Counted from the stretch's first letter, positions 33,221 through 42,840 are shown. The stretch: 64,000 nucleotides of DNA from Thalassia testudinum (GCA_037157565.1 JAZHRO010000039.1:48732001-48796000); one strand, 5' to 3'. The notes: generated by a model from the letters alone, not told the origin. Numbers and translations: made by a program.

Positions 33221-34713
33221 TTAAAAGCATTTCTCCTTTTCTTCTTGATTATTCTTCTTCTTCTTCTGCTGCAGTCTTTGCTCTTTCTTTTCTTCTTCTG
33301 ATCTCTGCAAAGTTCTTCACTTGGCTTCTCTGTGCCTTCGCTTCTGGCTTGCTCTTTTCCTCCTTCGCCTGCGAAGACTTCTTTCTTTCTTCTTCTTCTG
33401 TCTTGCTTCTCCTTTCTTCGTTGCCTTCTTCTTCTTCTTTGTCTTGCTTCTCCTTTCTTCTGCAACGGCCACGTCCTTCTCCTGCAATCAGCCTGCCTGC
33501 ACAGGGGAACAAAACCTAACCCTTCTCCCTCTACCCGCGCATCTCTCTCTCTCAAGCAATTCACTCTAACCGCTCTACCAGAGCCACAGTCTCAATCGGG
33601 TCGGATCGTACCCGGGACCAGGCGCACCTGCAGGTGTGTGATGCGCGAGGAGTGCGTAGGTCTAGGTCGGGTCGGATCCGCCAGGTCCGCGTGGTCAGGC
33701 CGCGGACGAGGCGGGTGGGGTCAGTGAGGGACCTCACCCCTGTGCTTTCGAGGCAGTAAACGTATATCACAAAAAAGCTTTATACCATACCTGTGCCTTG
33801 AGATTCCACGATGTGGGACTAAACGTTCCGCCCTTCCTTTGCGTGCGCCCGCAGACTCTCGTGTGCAATTGCCCACGCTGAAGGCCCTGCTGCTGATCCT
33901 TGCTGAACTCAGTCACCTCGCAACACTTGCGAGAGTCTGCTGCACCTGCCGCCTGGGAAGCCTGACGCCTGCTGCTGCTCCAAGCTTCCTGCTGCTTCGA
34001 CTGTTAATGGCGGCCGGAGCGTTCACCTGAGCTTCCACAGAACGGCCTATTGGCCCAATTAGAATAGCTGAAAACCTTCGCCGTAGCACGGCGAAGGCGG
34101 TGGGTGATGCTGCAGGTTGCCGGTCGGCCTAGGCGTGCCCGCCTAGGTTAACCTGTGGCCGGAGATGGTGGGTTGTTCGGGGGGTGGTTATGGAGGTCTG
34201 GAGTGGCAGTTGTGGGGTGGAGCGAGTTCCTGGTGGTGAGGCGGAGCTCACGAGGTGGTTGGCGAGCCGTGTGGAGTGGCGGAGTGGTGTGGGCGGCTCG
34301 CCGGAGTTCGGTCGGTGATGTGGAAGATGAGGGTGGTCAGCGTCGGTCGAGGGGTAATCAGATGAGATAACAGGGGGAAAAGAGAGAGGATAGGATGGAG
34401 AGGAGTTCTAACCTAATTGTAAGGACGAAAGGGGACAGAAGGCGGACAGCAGTACTTGCTGTCGCCGGAGAAGATGACGCCCAGTGGGGGAGAACGGCGG
34501 CGACGACGGGGCTGAGGCGGCGTGCGCTGGTACTGCGCGACGCGGAGGGAGGTCAGGAAGCTAACTCTGCCACTGGTTTTGTGGCAGAGCGAAGAGGGAG
34601 GGGAGGGGGGCTCGCCGGAGCTAGCTGGGGCATTTGGCCGAGCAGGAGGAGAGGAATTGAAGGGGGAAACTCGGCCAAATCAAGCTCAGCCTCTTCGGCC
34701 GGAGTTGTGGGTT

Positions 34714-34721
34714 CTTATATA
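34714..34721 (-). promoter_or_regulatory. TATA box of LARD1 3' LTR (intact)
   Basis: The minus strand reads CGCCTATATAAGAAC. The equivalent site in the 5' LTR has a substitution. Confidence 0.65.
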
Positions 34722-34801
34722 GGCGTTGGACTTGGTGTGCAGGGCGTGAAGGGCACGTAATTGCCTGAGGTTGGTCGCCGGAGATGGAAAGGAGTTAGGA
34801 T

Positions 34802-34838
34802 ACCCAAATCTCTCGTGCGTTCGCACGAGAGATTGGGT
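34802..34838. promoter_or_regulatory. U3 palindrome, LARD1 3' LTR
   Basis: Arms acccaaatctctcgtgcg and cgcacgagagattgggt pair with one bulged A and a TT loop. It lies about 80 bases upstream of the TATA box in element orientation. Equivalent palindromes occur in five other family-A LTRs in the window. Confidence 0.85.
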
Positions 34839-35659
34839 TCACACCCGGGATCGATATCGGTCTTAAATGGAAGGCAATTCTTCAGAGAATTCTCCTTCCA
34901 TTTCTGGGAGGGAATCTCTGAGGGATTAGAGAGCAATCCCTCTCCGAACCTCGCCGGAGCTCGGTTCTGCCCTAGCAATGGCGGCAGGACCGGTTTGCAA
35001 AGGAGGCGAAGAACCTAGGGGGTTCTCTGCAACGGTATTCAAAAGATAGGGACCAATTTGTGATTTGGGTGTACTAAATTGCAAAGTAGGTCAAGATGAC
35101 CTCTCCTTAGGTCCAAATTTTGGTATAAACCTAATTTGGACCTAAGGAAACCAATGGAGAAGTTAGATTTCAGGTTTGACCTCGTTTGACTGGATATTTT
35201 GCGTAAAAACCCAAATTAGGTTAATTGAAGAGCTAGGACCCTAATCTAGGTCAAACTAGGTTCCAAAGGCCAAATTAAGTGTTCTAAACCCTAGAGTATG
35301 GTTTTCCATGATTTGTAGAGGGTTTACTTGCTTTTTGTTCTGACCGGAACCTTGTTAATTTAAGCGGGTCTGTTTTAGGGTTACCAAGTGTCTTTTAGTT
35401 CTTAGATTACACATGAACCCATTTCTGATTGACTCAACCCACTTTTTATCTCATTTACACCATTTGACCTATGTTTTGCCTCTGAGAAATCCCGTTTATC
35501 TACTGCAATGGTAAAATTGCAGTTTTAACCTTTATTTCATGTTTTCTTCTCAGAGCACTTGTTTCTTCAGTTAGGCCTTCTTCTAGGTTATGTAGGAGCT
35601 TTTATCTTCTTTATTGGGTCAAAATGAGCTAGTTATGGCTCATGATGAGGCTCTCATCA

Positions 35660-35681
35660 TACCCCCATGCCTAGCTTTTGC
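35660..35681 (-). other. LARD1 polypurine tract
   Basis: The minus strand reads GCAAAAGCTAGGCATGGGGG followed by TA and the 3' LTR (TGATGAG). The G-run beside the LTR is the expected plus-strand primer. A second copy of the motif is at 36992-37014. Confidence 0.8.
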
Positions 35682-36102
35682 TAGTCCCTTAGCAAAATTT
35701 CAAAGTTTTAACTTCCGTTCTAGACCCCGAATGTTGTCAACAATGATAAGTGCTTCTCCTTTTCTTTTGTGATTAGGTGGGAATGCCGACAATAGGCCTA
35801 GAGGTACTCAAGTACCAACCAAAATCCGGACCTGTTCCGCTTTAGCCTCAGTCTTCTGCAAAGGTTTCTACGGCCCACAGAACCTAACCTAGGGTTTGTT
35901 GGACTCCGCGGTTAAAGCACCCGTGCTTGAGATATTCTTAGCCTAAGTTCAGTTTGCAGTGCGTTTTCTGTAAGAGAGAGATAGAAGATTTATTTCTTTG
36001 GAGAGCTTTTCTCTCTCTTTTCTTTTTTATTTCTAGCTTCGGATTAGCTTCTCAACACGGTCTGTATCGGATTCCTCGTCCCCATCATCAATCCTCAAAG
36101 GT

Positions 36103-36256
36103 CCCTGGCTTTCGAGATTTCGAGATAATCCCGCCCATGGCAACCCCCGGAACCCTGGCTTTCGAGATTTCGAGATAATCCCGCCCATGGCGACCCGTGG
36201 CTGAATTCAGACCCTGGCGATTGACATTTCGTGATAATGCCACCCATGGTGTCTGA
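36103..36256. repeat. Three tandem 50-59 bp units in the LARD1 3' internal region
   Basis: Units start at 36103, 36153 and 36212, each opening CCCTGGC and holding TTTCG.GATAATCCCGCCCATGG or a variant. The corresponding LARD2 region (about 62095-62236) has the same units in opposite orientation, so the array predates both insertions. Confidence 0.75.
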
Positions 36257-36991
36257 ACCAACAGAGTGCTTACATGCCTCCAGTAGGATATTTAAATATC
36301 CTAAGAGACAAGCACCGAGGAGATGATATGTTGTTACGCATCTTCGAGGGGAATTTCCCGCCTCTCCGCGCTGGGAACTCGTCCAAATCAACTTGTGTTG
36401 ATTGGCCGCTCCTAATCTAGGTGACTTTTTCAGAATATTAAACGCTCTTGCGTGTTTTGGATGTTTTATGCGCACTGAACCAGACTGTGTGTGAATTTGG
36501 GGTGCTTAGGTTACCGAATCCCGCAAATCGGAGGTCAGTTAACGAGGCTGAATACTTCCTAAGCCTTAGACCTAATACTCAAGCTTCGCATTTTCCTCAA
36601 CCTCTTGAGGATTATCCAGATTTTAACGGATACGTGAATTTTTAAGCTAAAGATACTAGCCCAAAAGGCCTAAGACCAGCATTCCCGCTAATCTCTTGTT
36701 ATATCTCCGTAGCACTTTTCTTTTCTTTTTCTTGACTCGGTCTAGAACTTCAGTTAACCCCTTAATCTTTTACTAATGACTTTTTCTTTTTCTTTTCCTT
36801 TTGTGCTCCTTTCTTCATTTTTGCTCTTTTTCTCCTCCTTATGATTATATGGCTCACAACATTTCCTCCCTCCCCATTTTTTTTTGTTCTTTTTCGTAAT
36901 TTTTCAATTTTTTTTTTTTTTTGACATATGCGAATTTTTTGTGAGAATCCTTCTGATTTTTTTCTTGGTTTTGTATGTATGCACTTTATCA

Positions 36992-37014
36992 CCCCCCCCA
37001 TGCCTAAGTTTTGC
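36992..37014 (-). other. Internal copy of the polypurine tract (possible central PPT)
   Basis: The minus strand reads GCAAAACTTAGGCATGGGGG plus more G. This closely matches the PPT at the 3' LTR, 1.3 kb upstream of it. LARD2 has the same pair (61344-61365 and 62661-62682). Confidence 0.65.
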
Positions 37015-37270
37015 AATGTCCTCATTGTAAACAGAGGGTGGGAATTAGTGTTGAGGTCAGGGGCTTAGAACAGGATATATCGGGTGGGTGAATGGGTCGG
37101 GAATGAGTGATGCGAATGATTTTAAGCTCTGATACGTGTACCAGAGGTGGGATCAACTGTCTAAGGCTGAACTCAAGGTGCAATAGACGTGGAGTACAGA
37201 CGGCTAATCAGACGGGTCTCTATTTTTGAGATGACGGGTTGCCTCCCGTTAAGCGCTAAATTTAATGCCT

Positions 37271-38902
37271 TCAGCCGAGCGAAAAATGGGGTGGAGAGGG
37301 AGTGGTCAAATCAATGGAGTTTTGGAAAACAAGCACCTTGATTAAGAGCCTGGTTGGTCCAACCAGGTACTTGTTCAGATCAGTGGGCTGATGATGCAGC
37401 CCAAACCCAATAAGTCTGGTGGGTTGATAGATGTAGATTAGCAGATGTGGGACCCACCAAATGCAGTGATGTTCTGATAGATATGGAAGTGAAAACTCGA
37501 GTTGGGGCTCAGTCGAATCAGCCTGGTGGGGGTAGGGTTCCGAAAAATAATCAATGTAAGATGTGGAATCCCTACAGGGACGGTCAAAGGATGGAGGCTC
37601 CTGATTTGTGGTCTGATCAGTGTCCGATACCCGGTATAGATACGGAGTTGAATCATCTACAATCGGCTCATTGAGAGGTGAATCAGAATAGAAATTGAGT
37701 CCGGTTGCGGGTCGAGGTGGGGAACGGGTTTTGATTGGTGCTGTATATGTGGAGCAGGTGGCTTCAAAGAAGATTGACATGTTATAATCAGGAGGCAGAT
37801 TTTCTCCGATGTTGTGGTCAGATTCAAGATCGTCGGAGAGTTTGCGAAAATCAAAGTTTGAATGAGATTCTAGATCATGAGTTCCACCATAGAATAAATC
37901 ATATGTTGTATATTCAGCAGCCTGACTGGGATCTAGCCTAAATGTTAATTCTGAGCTTACAAAGGTGTCCCTATCTGGTAGAGGCTCAGGTTCAAGGTTA
38001 GTAGGGCAGAGCCAATCGAAACCCCGCTCATCCAACTCCTCGGTTTCTGTATCGTAGATTGGCATGACTTCCGAAAACTCGATTAGTTCTTCTGAGGAGG
38101 TTGACGAGGGATATTCATCAAATCGAGGCCCAGAATCATATTCTTCATTAAGAGATTGATTTTCTTCATATGGGGCCTTGAAATCTTCAATATAGGTTTC
38201 AGATCTAGGTTCTAGGCTTAGGATGTGGGTGGAATTACTAGAATCTAGGTCTGAATAACCTTCGCGGGCCACCTTATCAAAATAAGGGACGGAATTTATA
38301 CCCGCGAGAGGTTCAGTTCTACTCTCATACTTGCAGGAGTCTTGGGATTCTAAAATGGGTTCATCATGGTCTTTTCCTGCATTTGGAGCTTCCCAACCTT
38401 CTTCAATATTAGGTGCATTATACTCCATCTGGGTTGGGAATCCACAACCATTTTGTGCCTCAAACCCGAGATCAGATTTATCCTCGATGTTGTCCCAAGA
38501 TAGTTCATCCTCTGTTGGCAGTATGTACGGGTATTTCTGATCAATCACTTGTTTTATTAATCTCATTATCTCTTCCCGTTTTTCAAGACTATCTTGGTGT
38601 TGCTTCCAAAGTCGAGGATTTGTCATACATTGAAGGTATTCACTATTATGCAATTTTTCTATCTCAATGTATGCAGTAATGAGCAAGTCACGGGTTGATC
38701 CTTTGTTGGCTTCTGCTAATAGTACTTGGGCACAAGTTATGACAAAGGTTGTGGTTGTTGGGACATCAACCTGAATGTTTCCTACTGTTGTTGAGGTTTC
38801 TTCATTTTCATAAAATCTCATGGCATCTTCAATCATTTTATCTCTCATGGATCTCCGGTATTCAGGTTTCTCGACTGGTAGTCCTAGGTGGTTCGGCTGC
38901 AT
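37271..38902 (-). CDS. LARD1 ORF: acidic protein of unknown function carried by family A
   Basis: The frame is open from 38944 to 37271, but the codon at 38944 is TTG. The first in-frame ATG is at 38902 (543 codons). A second ATG at 38848 (MRDKMIEDAMRFYENEE) matches the first Met of the LARD2 copy and may be the true start. Residues counted from 38944: about 30-150 look helical (DVPTTTTFVITCAQVLLAEA, IEIEKLHNSEYLQC, EIMRLIKQVIDQKYPYI). About 150-480 are acidic, Ser/Tyr/Pro-rich and probably disordered. About 490-515 are hydrophobic and Trp/Tyr-rich (CIWWVPHLLIYIYQPTRLIG). There is no signal peptide, zinc knuckle, protease, RT or integrase motif. It lies where gag-pol would be. I do not recognise the family; it could be a divergent gag-like or Ogre-ORF1-like protein. 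Confidence 0.7.
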   Translation of the reverse strand: MQPNHLGLPVEKPEYRRSMRDKMIEDAMRFYENEETSTTVGNIQVDVPTTTTFVITCAQVLLAEANKGSTRDLLITAYIEIEKLHNSEYLQCMTNPRLWKQHQDSLEKREEIMRLIKQVIDQKYPYILPTEDELSWDNIEDKSDLGFEAQNGCGFPTQMEYNAPNIEEGWEAPNAGKDHDEPILESQDSCKYESRTEPLAGINSVPYFDKVAREGYSDLDSSNSTHILSLEPRSETYIEDFKAPYEENQSLNEEYDSGPRFDEYPSSTSSEELIEFSEVMPIYDTETEELDERGFDWLCPTNLEPEPLPDRDTFVSSELTFRLDPSQAAEYTTYDLFYGGTHDLESHSNFDFRKLSDDLESDHNIGENLPPDYNMSIFFEATCSTYTAPIKTRSPPRPATGLNFYSDSPLNEPIVDDSTPYLYRVSDTDQTTNQEPPSFDRPCRDSTSYIDYFSEPYPHQADSTEPQLEFSLPYLSEHHCIWWVPHLLIYIYQPTRLIGFGLHHQPTDLNKYLVGPTRLLIKVLVFQNSIDLTTPSPPHFSLG

Positions 38903-38944
38903 ATTTGGATCAGGTGGTGGAATCACGATCAGAGTTTGACTCAA

Positions 38945-40114
38945 GATGTGTTATGAAGCGATCAGATCTGAATAACGAGTCCCACTGAAAATGAGTGTGT
39001 GTGCTCTATAGAGAAAAGATGCAGGACTGGAGATGTTCTTGACCCAATCAAGACACCCAAAAGATGTTTGGATGACTATGGAGGTTTGGGGCGGATGGAC
39101 CCCTGGATTCGAAGATCGTCCACCTGCGAATTACCTGGGCAGCCAGAGAGGGAGAGTCCTGCAAAGACCCCTACACGGTAGAGCGTCCCTACGGGTTACA
39201 GGGTTTCCCCCACCCGACCTCTCTTGTCACTGAGATTCCAGGTAAACCAGAATGGGGACCTTGACCTCTTAAGTCTATCACTTTTTATTTCAAAGGTGCT
39301 TTTAGGGTTCTCACTTGAACTTTAGATGTTTTTGGTATTGTGACCTAATTTAGAGGTTGGTTGACCCAAGGGGTCAACTTCACCTGACCTGTCCTATAGA
39401 TGGCAGAATGATTCTAAGCTCGGAGCCTAGAGATCACCCTGATTTGACTCCCAGGTTATTAGGTCAAAAGAAAATTTTAAGATTCAAGTGATTTTAGGGC
39501 TCAATTTTAGGGTTTGTCTTATTTAACTTTCTTCAATCAAGGGCTTGGGTAGCACACTGATGCGGGAGGGTTTATTTCCTTTTACACAGGCATGTGTGAC
39601 TAGCGCTTCAAGACCCTAATGTGGAAACCCTAATTTGGTTCTATTTCCAATCCTCTTTTTCTTTTTCAAAAGTTCTCTTTGGACTTATAAACAAGAAGTG
39701 TGTGGTCCGCCGAGATTAAGCGTTTATTTTCAATTAGGCACAAGAATTTGTGGGATGGGAAAAAAAATCACTCCAACTTCAAGAATATTTGCAGAAATTT
39801 TCGCAAAATCAAGAAATGTTTTGCCTTAGAGATGGTGATTACTATATAAAGAAGGCAATTGATTCCTAACTTGATTTTCTTCCTTTTGTCTTTCAAAGAT
39901 TAGGGGATGATTAAGGAAGAAAAGAAATTACTTGCCCTGGAGTGGTTGACTTGCGGGAGAGATTTTCTCATGAAGTACTTGCCCTGGAGTGGTTGACTTG
40001 CGGGAGAGATTTTCTCATGAAGTACCTGCAAGATCACATCAAAGAAAAGTAGGGCAAGTTAGTGTTCAATATGATAAAAAAAAATGTAGAGACAAGTGGT
40101 AAATTGTGCAGAGC
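38945..40114 (-). other. LARD1 leader between primer site and ORF
   Basis: About 1.2 kb of untranslated leader. It shows a conserved acceptor-like context (ACTAAC, pyrimidine stretch, TTGCAG at 40026-40031) shared with LARD2 near 46035-46073, and a 47-bp tandem duplication immediately downstream. No other feature is recognised. Confidence 0.5.
39931..40024. repeat. Perfect 47-bp tandem duplication in the LARD1 leader
   Basis: 39931-39977 and 39978-40024 are identical, starting cttgccctggagtgg and ending catgaagta. LARD2 has a single copy at the corresponding place (about 46074-46120), so the duplication is specific to LARD1 or its sublineage. Confidence 0.9.
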
Positions 40115-40132
40115 TCCCCGGCAACGGCGCCA
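40115..40132 (-). other. LARD1 primer-binding site (tRNA-Asp)
   Basis: The plus strand tccccggcaacggcgcca equals the 3' end of plant tRNA-Asp(GTC) as I know it, so the minus strand is a perfect 18-nt primer site, three bases from the 5' LTR end. This primer is typical of Athila-like Ty3/gypsy elements. Confidence 0.88.
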
Positions 40133-40135
40133 AAA

Positions 40136-42840
40136 TGTTCACGGGCGTTTCGTGCGGATTTAAAGCGTATTATGTTGTAGTATAACCGACAAAACGTTCG
40201 AACAAATACAAAGTTTTTATTACTCGAAGACCGGAGTATCCGAGGTCGAACACAGGGAGCAAATGGAACTTACCACTAAATCAAAATGTAATTGAACACT
40301 CTAGTTTACTCAAAATATCAATTCAGGTATGAATGTATGCGATTAAAAGGAGTTAGGGCAAAAAATATGAACTTGGACGTCTGATCTTGTGATCAGACGT
40401 CTTAAAAGCATTTCTCCTTTTCTTCTTGATTATTCTTCTTCTTCTTCTGCTGCAGTCTTTGCTCTTTCTTTTCTTCTTCTGATCTCTGCAAAGTTCTTCA
40501 CTTGGCTTCTCTGTGCCTTCGCTTCTGGCTTGCTCTTTTCCTCCTTCGCCTGCGAAGACTTCTTTCTTTCTTCTTCTTCTGTCTTGCTTCTCCTTTCTTC
40601 GTTGCCTTCTTCTTCTTCTTTGTCTTGCTTCTCCTTTCTTCTGCAACGGCCACGTCCTTCTCCTGCAATCAGCCTGCCTGCACAGGGGAACAAAACCTAA
40701 CCCTTCTCCCTCTACCCGCGCGTCTCTCTCTCTCAAGCAATTCACTCTAACCGCTCTACCAGAGCCACAGTCTCAATCGGGTCGGATCGTACCCGGGACC
40801 AGGCGCACCTGCAGGTGTGTGATGCGCGAGGAGTGCGTAGGTCTAGGTCGGGTCGGATCCGCCAGGTCCGCGTGGTCAGGCCGCGGACGAGGCGGGTGGG
40901 GTCAGTGAGGGACCTCACCCCTGTGCTTTCGAGGCAGTAAACGTATATCACAAAAAAGCTTTATACCATACCTGTGCCTTGAGATTCCACGATGTGGGAC
41001 TAAACGTTCCGCCCTTCCTTTGCGTGCGCCCGCAGACTCTCGTGTGCAATTGCCCACGCTGAAGGCCCTGCTGCTGATCCTTGCTGAACTCAGTCACCTC
41101 GCAACACTTGCGAGAGTCTGCTGCACCTGCCGCCTGGGAAGCCTGACGCCTGCTGCTGCTCCAAGCTTCCTGCTGCTTCGACTGTTAATGGCGGCCGGAG
41201 CGTTCACCTGAGCTTCCACAGAACGGCCTATTGGCCCAATTAGAATAGCTGAAAACCTTCGCCGTAGCACGGCGAAGGCGGTGGGTGATGCTGCAGGTTG
41301 CCGGTCGGCCTAGGCGTGCCCGCCTAGGTTAACCTGTGGCCGGAGATGGTGGGTTGTTCGGGGGGTGGTTATGGAGGTCTGGAGTGGCAGTTGTGGGGTG
41401 GAGCGAGTTCCTGGTGGTGAGGCGGAGCTCACGAGGTGGTTGGCGAGCCGTGTGGAGTGGCGGAGTGGTGTGGGCGGCTCGCCGGAGTTCGGTCGGTGAT
41501 GTGGAAGATGAGGGTGGTCAGCGTCGGTCGAGGGGTAATCAGATGAGATAACAGGGGGAAAAGAGAGAGGATAGGATGGAGAGGAGTTCTAACCTAATTG
41601 TAAGGACGAAAGGGGACAGAAGGCGGACAGCAGTACTTGCTGTCGCCGGAGAAGATGACGCCCAGTGGGGGAGAACGGCGGCGACAACGGGGCTGAGGCG
41701 GCGTGCGCTGGTACTGCGCGACGCGGAGGGAGGTCAGGAAGCTAACTCTGCCACTGGTTTTGTGGCAGAGCGAAGAGGGAGGGGAGGGGGGCTCGCCGGA
41801 GCTAGCTGGGGCATTTGGCCGAGCAGGAGGAGAGGAATTGAAGGGGGAAACTCGGCCAAATCAAGCTCAGCCTCTTCGGCCGGAGTTGTGGGTTCTGATA
41901 TAGGCGTTGGACTTGGTGTGCAGGGCGTGAAGGGCACGTAATTGCCTGAGGTTGGTCGCCGGAGATGGAAAGGAGTTAGGATACCCAAATCTCTCGTGCG
42001 TTCGCACGAGAGATTGGGTTCACACCAGGGATCGATATCGGTCTTAAATGGAAGGCAATTCTTCAGAGAATTCTCCTTCCATTTCTGGGAGGGAATCTCT
42101 GAGGGATTAGAGAGCAATCCCTCTCCGAACCTCGCCGGAGCTCGGTTCTGCCCTAGCAATGGCGGCAGGACCGGTTTGCAAAGGAGGCGAAGAACCTAGG
42201 GGGTTCTCTGCAACGGTATTCAAAAGATAGGGACCAATTTGTGATTTGGGTGTACTAAATTGCAAAGTAGGTCAAGATGACCTCTCCTTAGGTCCAAATT
42301 TTGGTATAAACCTAATTTGGACCTAAGGAAACCAATGGAGAAGTTAGATTTCAGGTTTGACCTCGTTTGACTGGATATTTTGCGTAAAAACCCAAATTAG
42401 GTTAATTGAAGAGCTAGGACCCTAATCTAGGTCAAACTAGGTTCCAAAGGCCAAATTAAGTGTTCTAAACCCTAGAGTATGGTTTTCCATGATTTGTAGA
42501 GGGTTTACTTGCTTTTTGTTCTGACCGGAACCTTGTTAATTTAAGCGGGTCTGTTTTAGGGTTACCAAGTGTCTTTTAGTTCTTAGATTACACATGAACC
42601 CATTTCTGATTGACTCAACCCACTTTTTATCTCATTTACACCATTTGACCTATGTTTTGCCTCTGAGAAATCCCGTTTATCTACTGCAATGGTAAAATTG
42701 CAGTTTTAACCTTTATTTCATGTTTTCTTCTCAGAGCACTTGTTTCTTCAGTTAGGCCTTCTTCTAGGTTATGTAGGAGCTTTTATCTTCTTTATTGGGT
42801 CAAAATGAGCTAGTTATGGCTCATGATGAGGCTCTCATCA
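40136..42840 (-). repeat. LARD1 5' LTR
   Basis: 2705 bases, near-identical to the 3' LTR. Palindrome at 41983-42019, TATA position at 41895-41902, leader hairpins at 41256-41278 and 41309-41328, GACGTCTG hairpin at 40376-40401, AATAAA complement at 40216-40221. A donor-like GTG|GTAAGT lies near 40273 on the minus strand. Confidence 0.92.
41895..41902 (-). promoter_or_regulatory. TATA position of LARD1 5' LTR (mutated)
   Basis: The minus strand reads CGCCTATATCAGAAC where the 3' LTR has CGCCTATATAAGAAC, one transversion at 41897 inside the TATA box of the LTR that should drive the element. Confidence 0.65.

Larger units (their letters stand above)
32955..35659 (-). repeat. LARD1 3' LTR
   Basis: 2705 bases, TG...CA on the plus strand. 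In element orientation: U3 with palindrome (34802-34838) and TATATAAG (34714-34721), a GC-rich part with two hairpins (34075-34097, 34128-34147), a purine-rich tract, the GACGTCTG hairpin (33195-33220), then AATAAA (33035-33040). If initiation is about 30 bases after the TATA box and cleavage just after AATAAA, the R region would be about 1.6 kb. Confidence 0.92.
32955..42840 (-). mobile_element. LARD1: complete young non-autonomous LTR element, family A
   Basis: This is a 9886-base element on the minus strand: 5' LTR 40136-42840, tRNA-Asp primer site 40115-40132, leader, one long ORF (37271-38902), a non-coding 3' part with an internal PPT copy, PPT 35660-35681, and 3' LTR 32955-35659. Both LTRs are 2705 bases. 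By eye I find five differences between them (32966, 33541, 34505, 34716 and 34846 against the right copy at +7181), about 0.2%, so insertion is recent. The gctaa duplication is exact. No gag, protease, RT or integrase motif is present, so it must be mobilised in trans. It resembles LARD-type derivatives of the Athila/Tat group. Confidence 0.92.

Noticed and set aside
34395..34760. 121-codon frame in the LARD1 LTR, identical in both LTRs
   Set aside because: Identity only reflects the duplicated LTR. Other family-A LTRs do not preserve the frame.
40115..40132. A tRNA-Asp gene fragment
   Set aside because: Only the 18 nt of the tRNA 3' end, complementary in sense and three bases from an LTR, as expected for a primer site.
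32955..42840. Two separate solo LTRs at 32955 and 40136
   Set aside because: The exact gctaa duplication lies only at the outer ends, and PBS and PPT lie at the correct inner ends, so they are one element.
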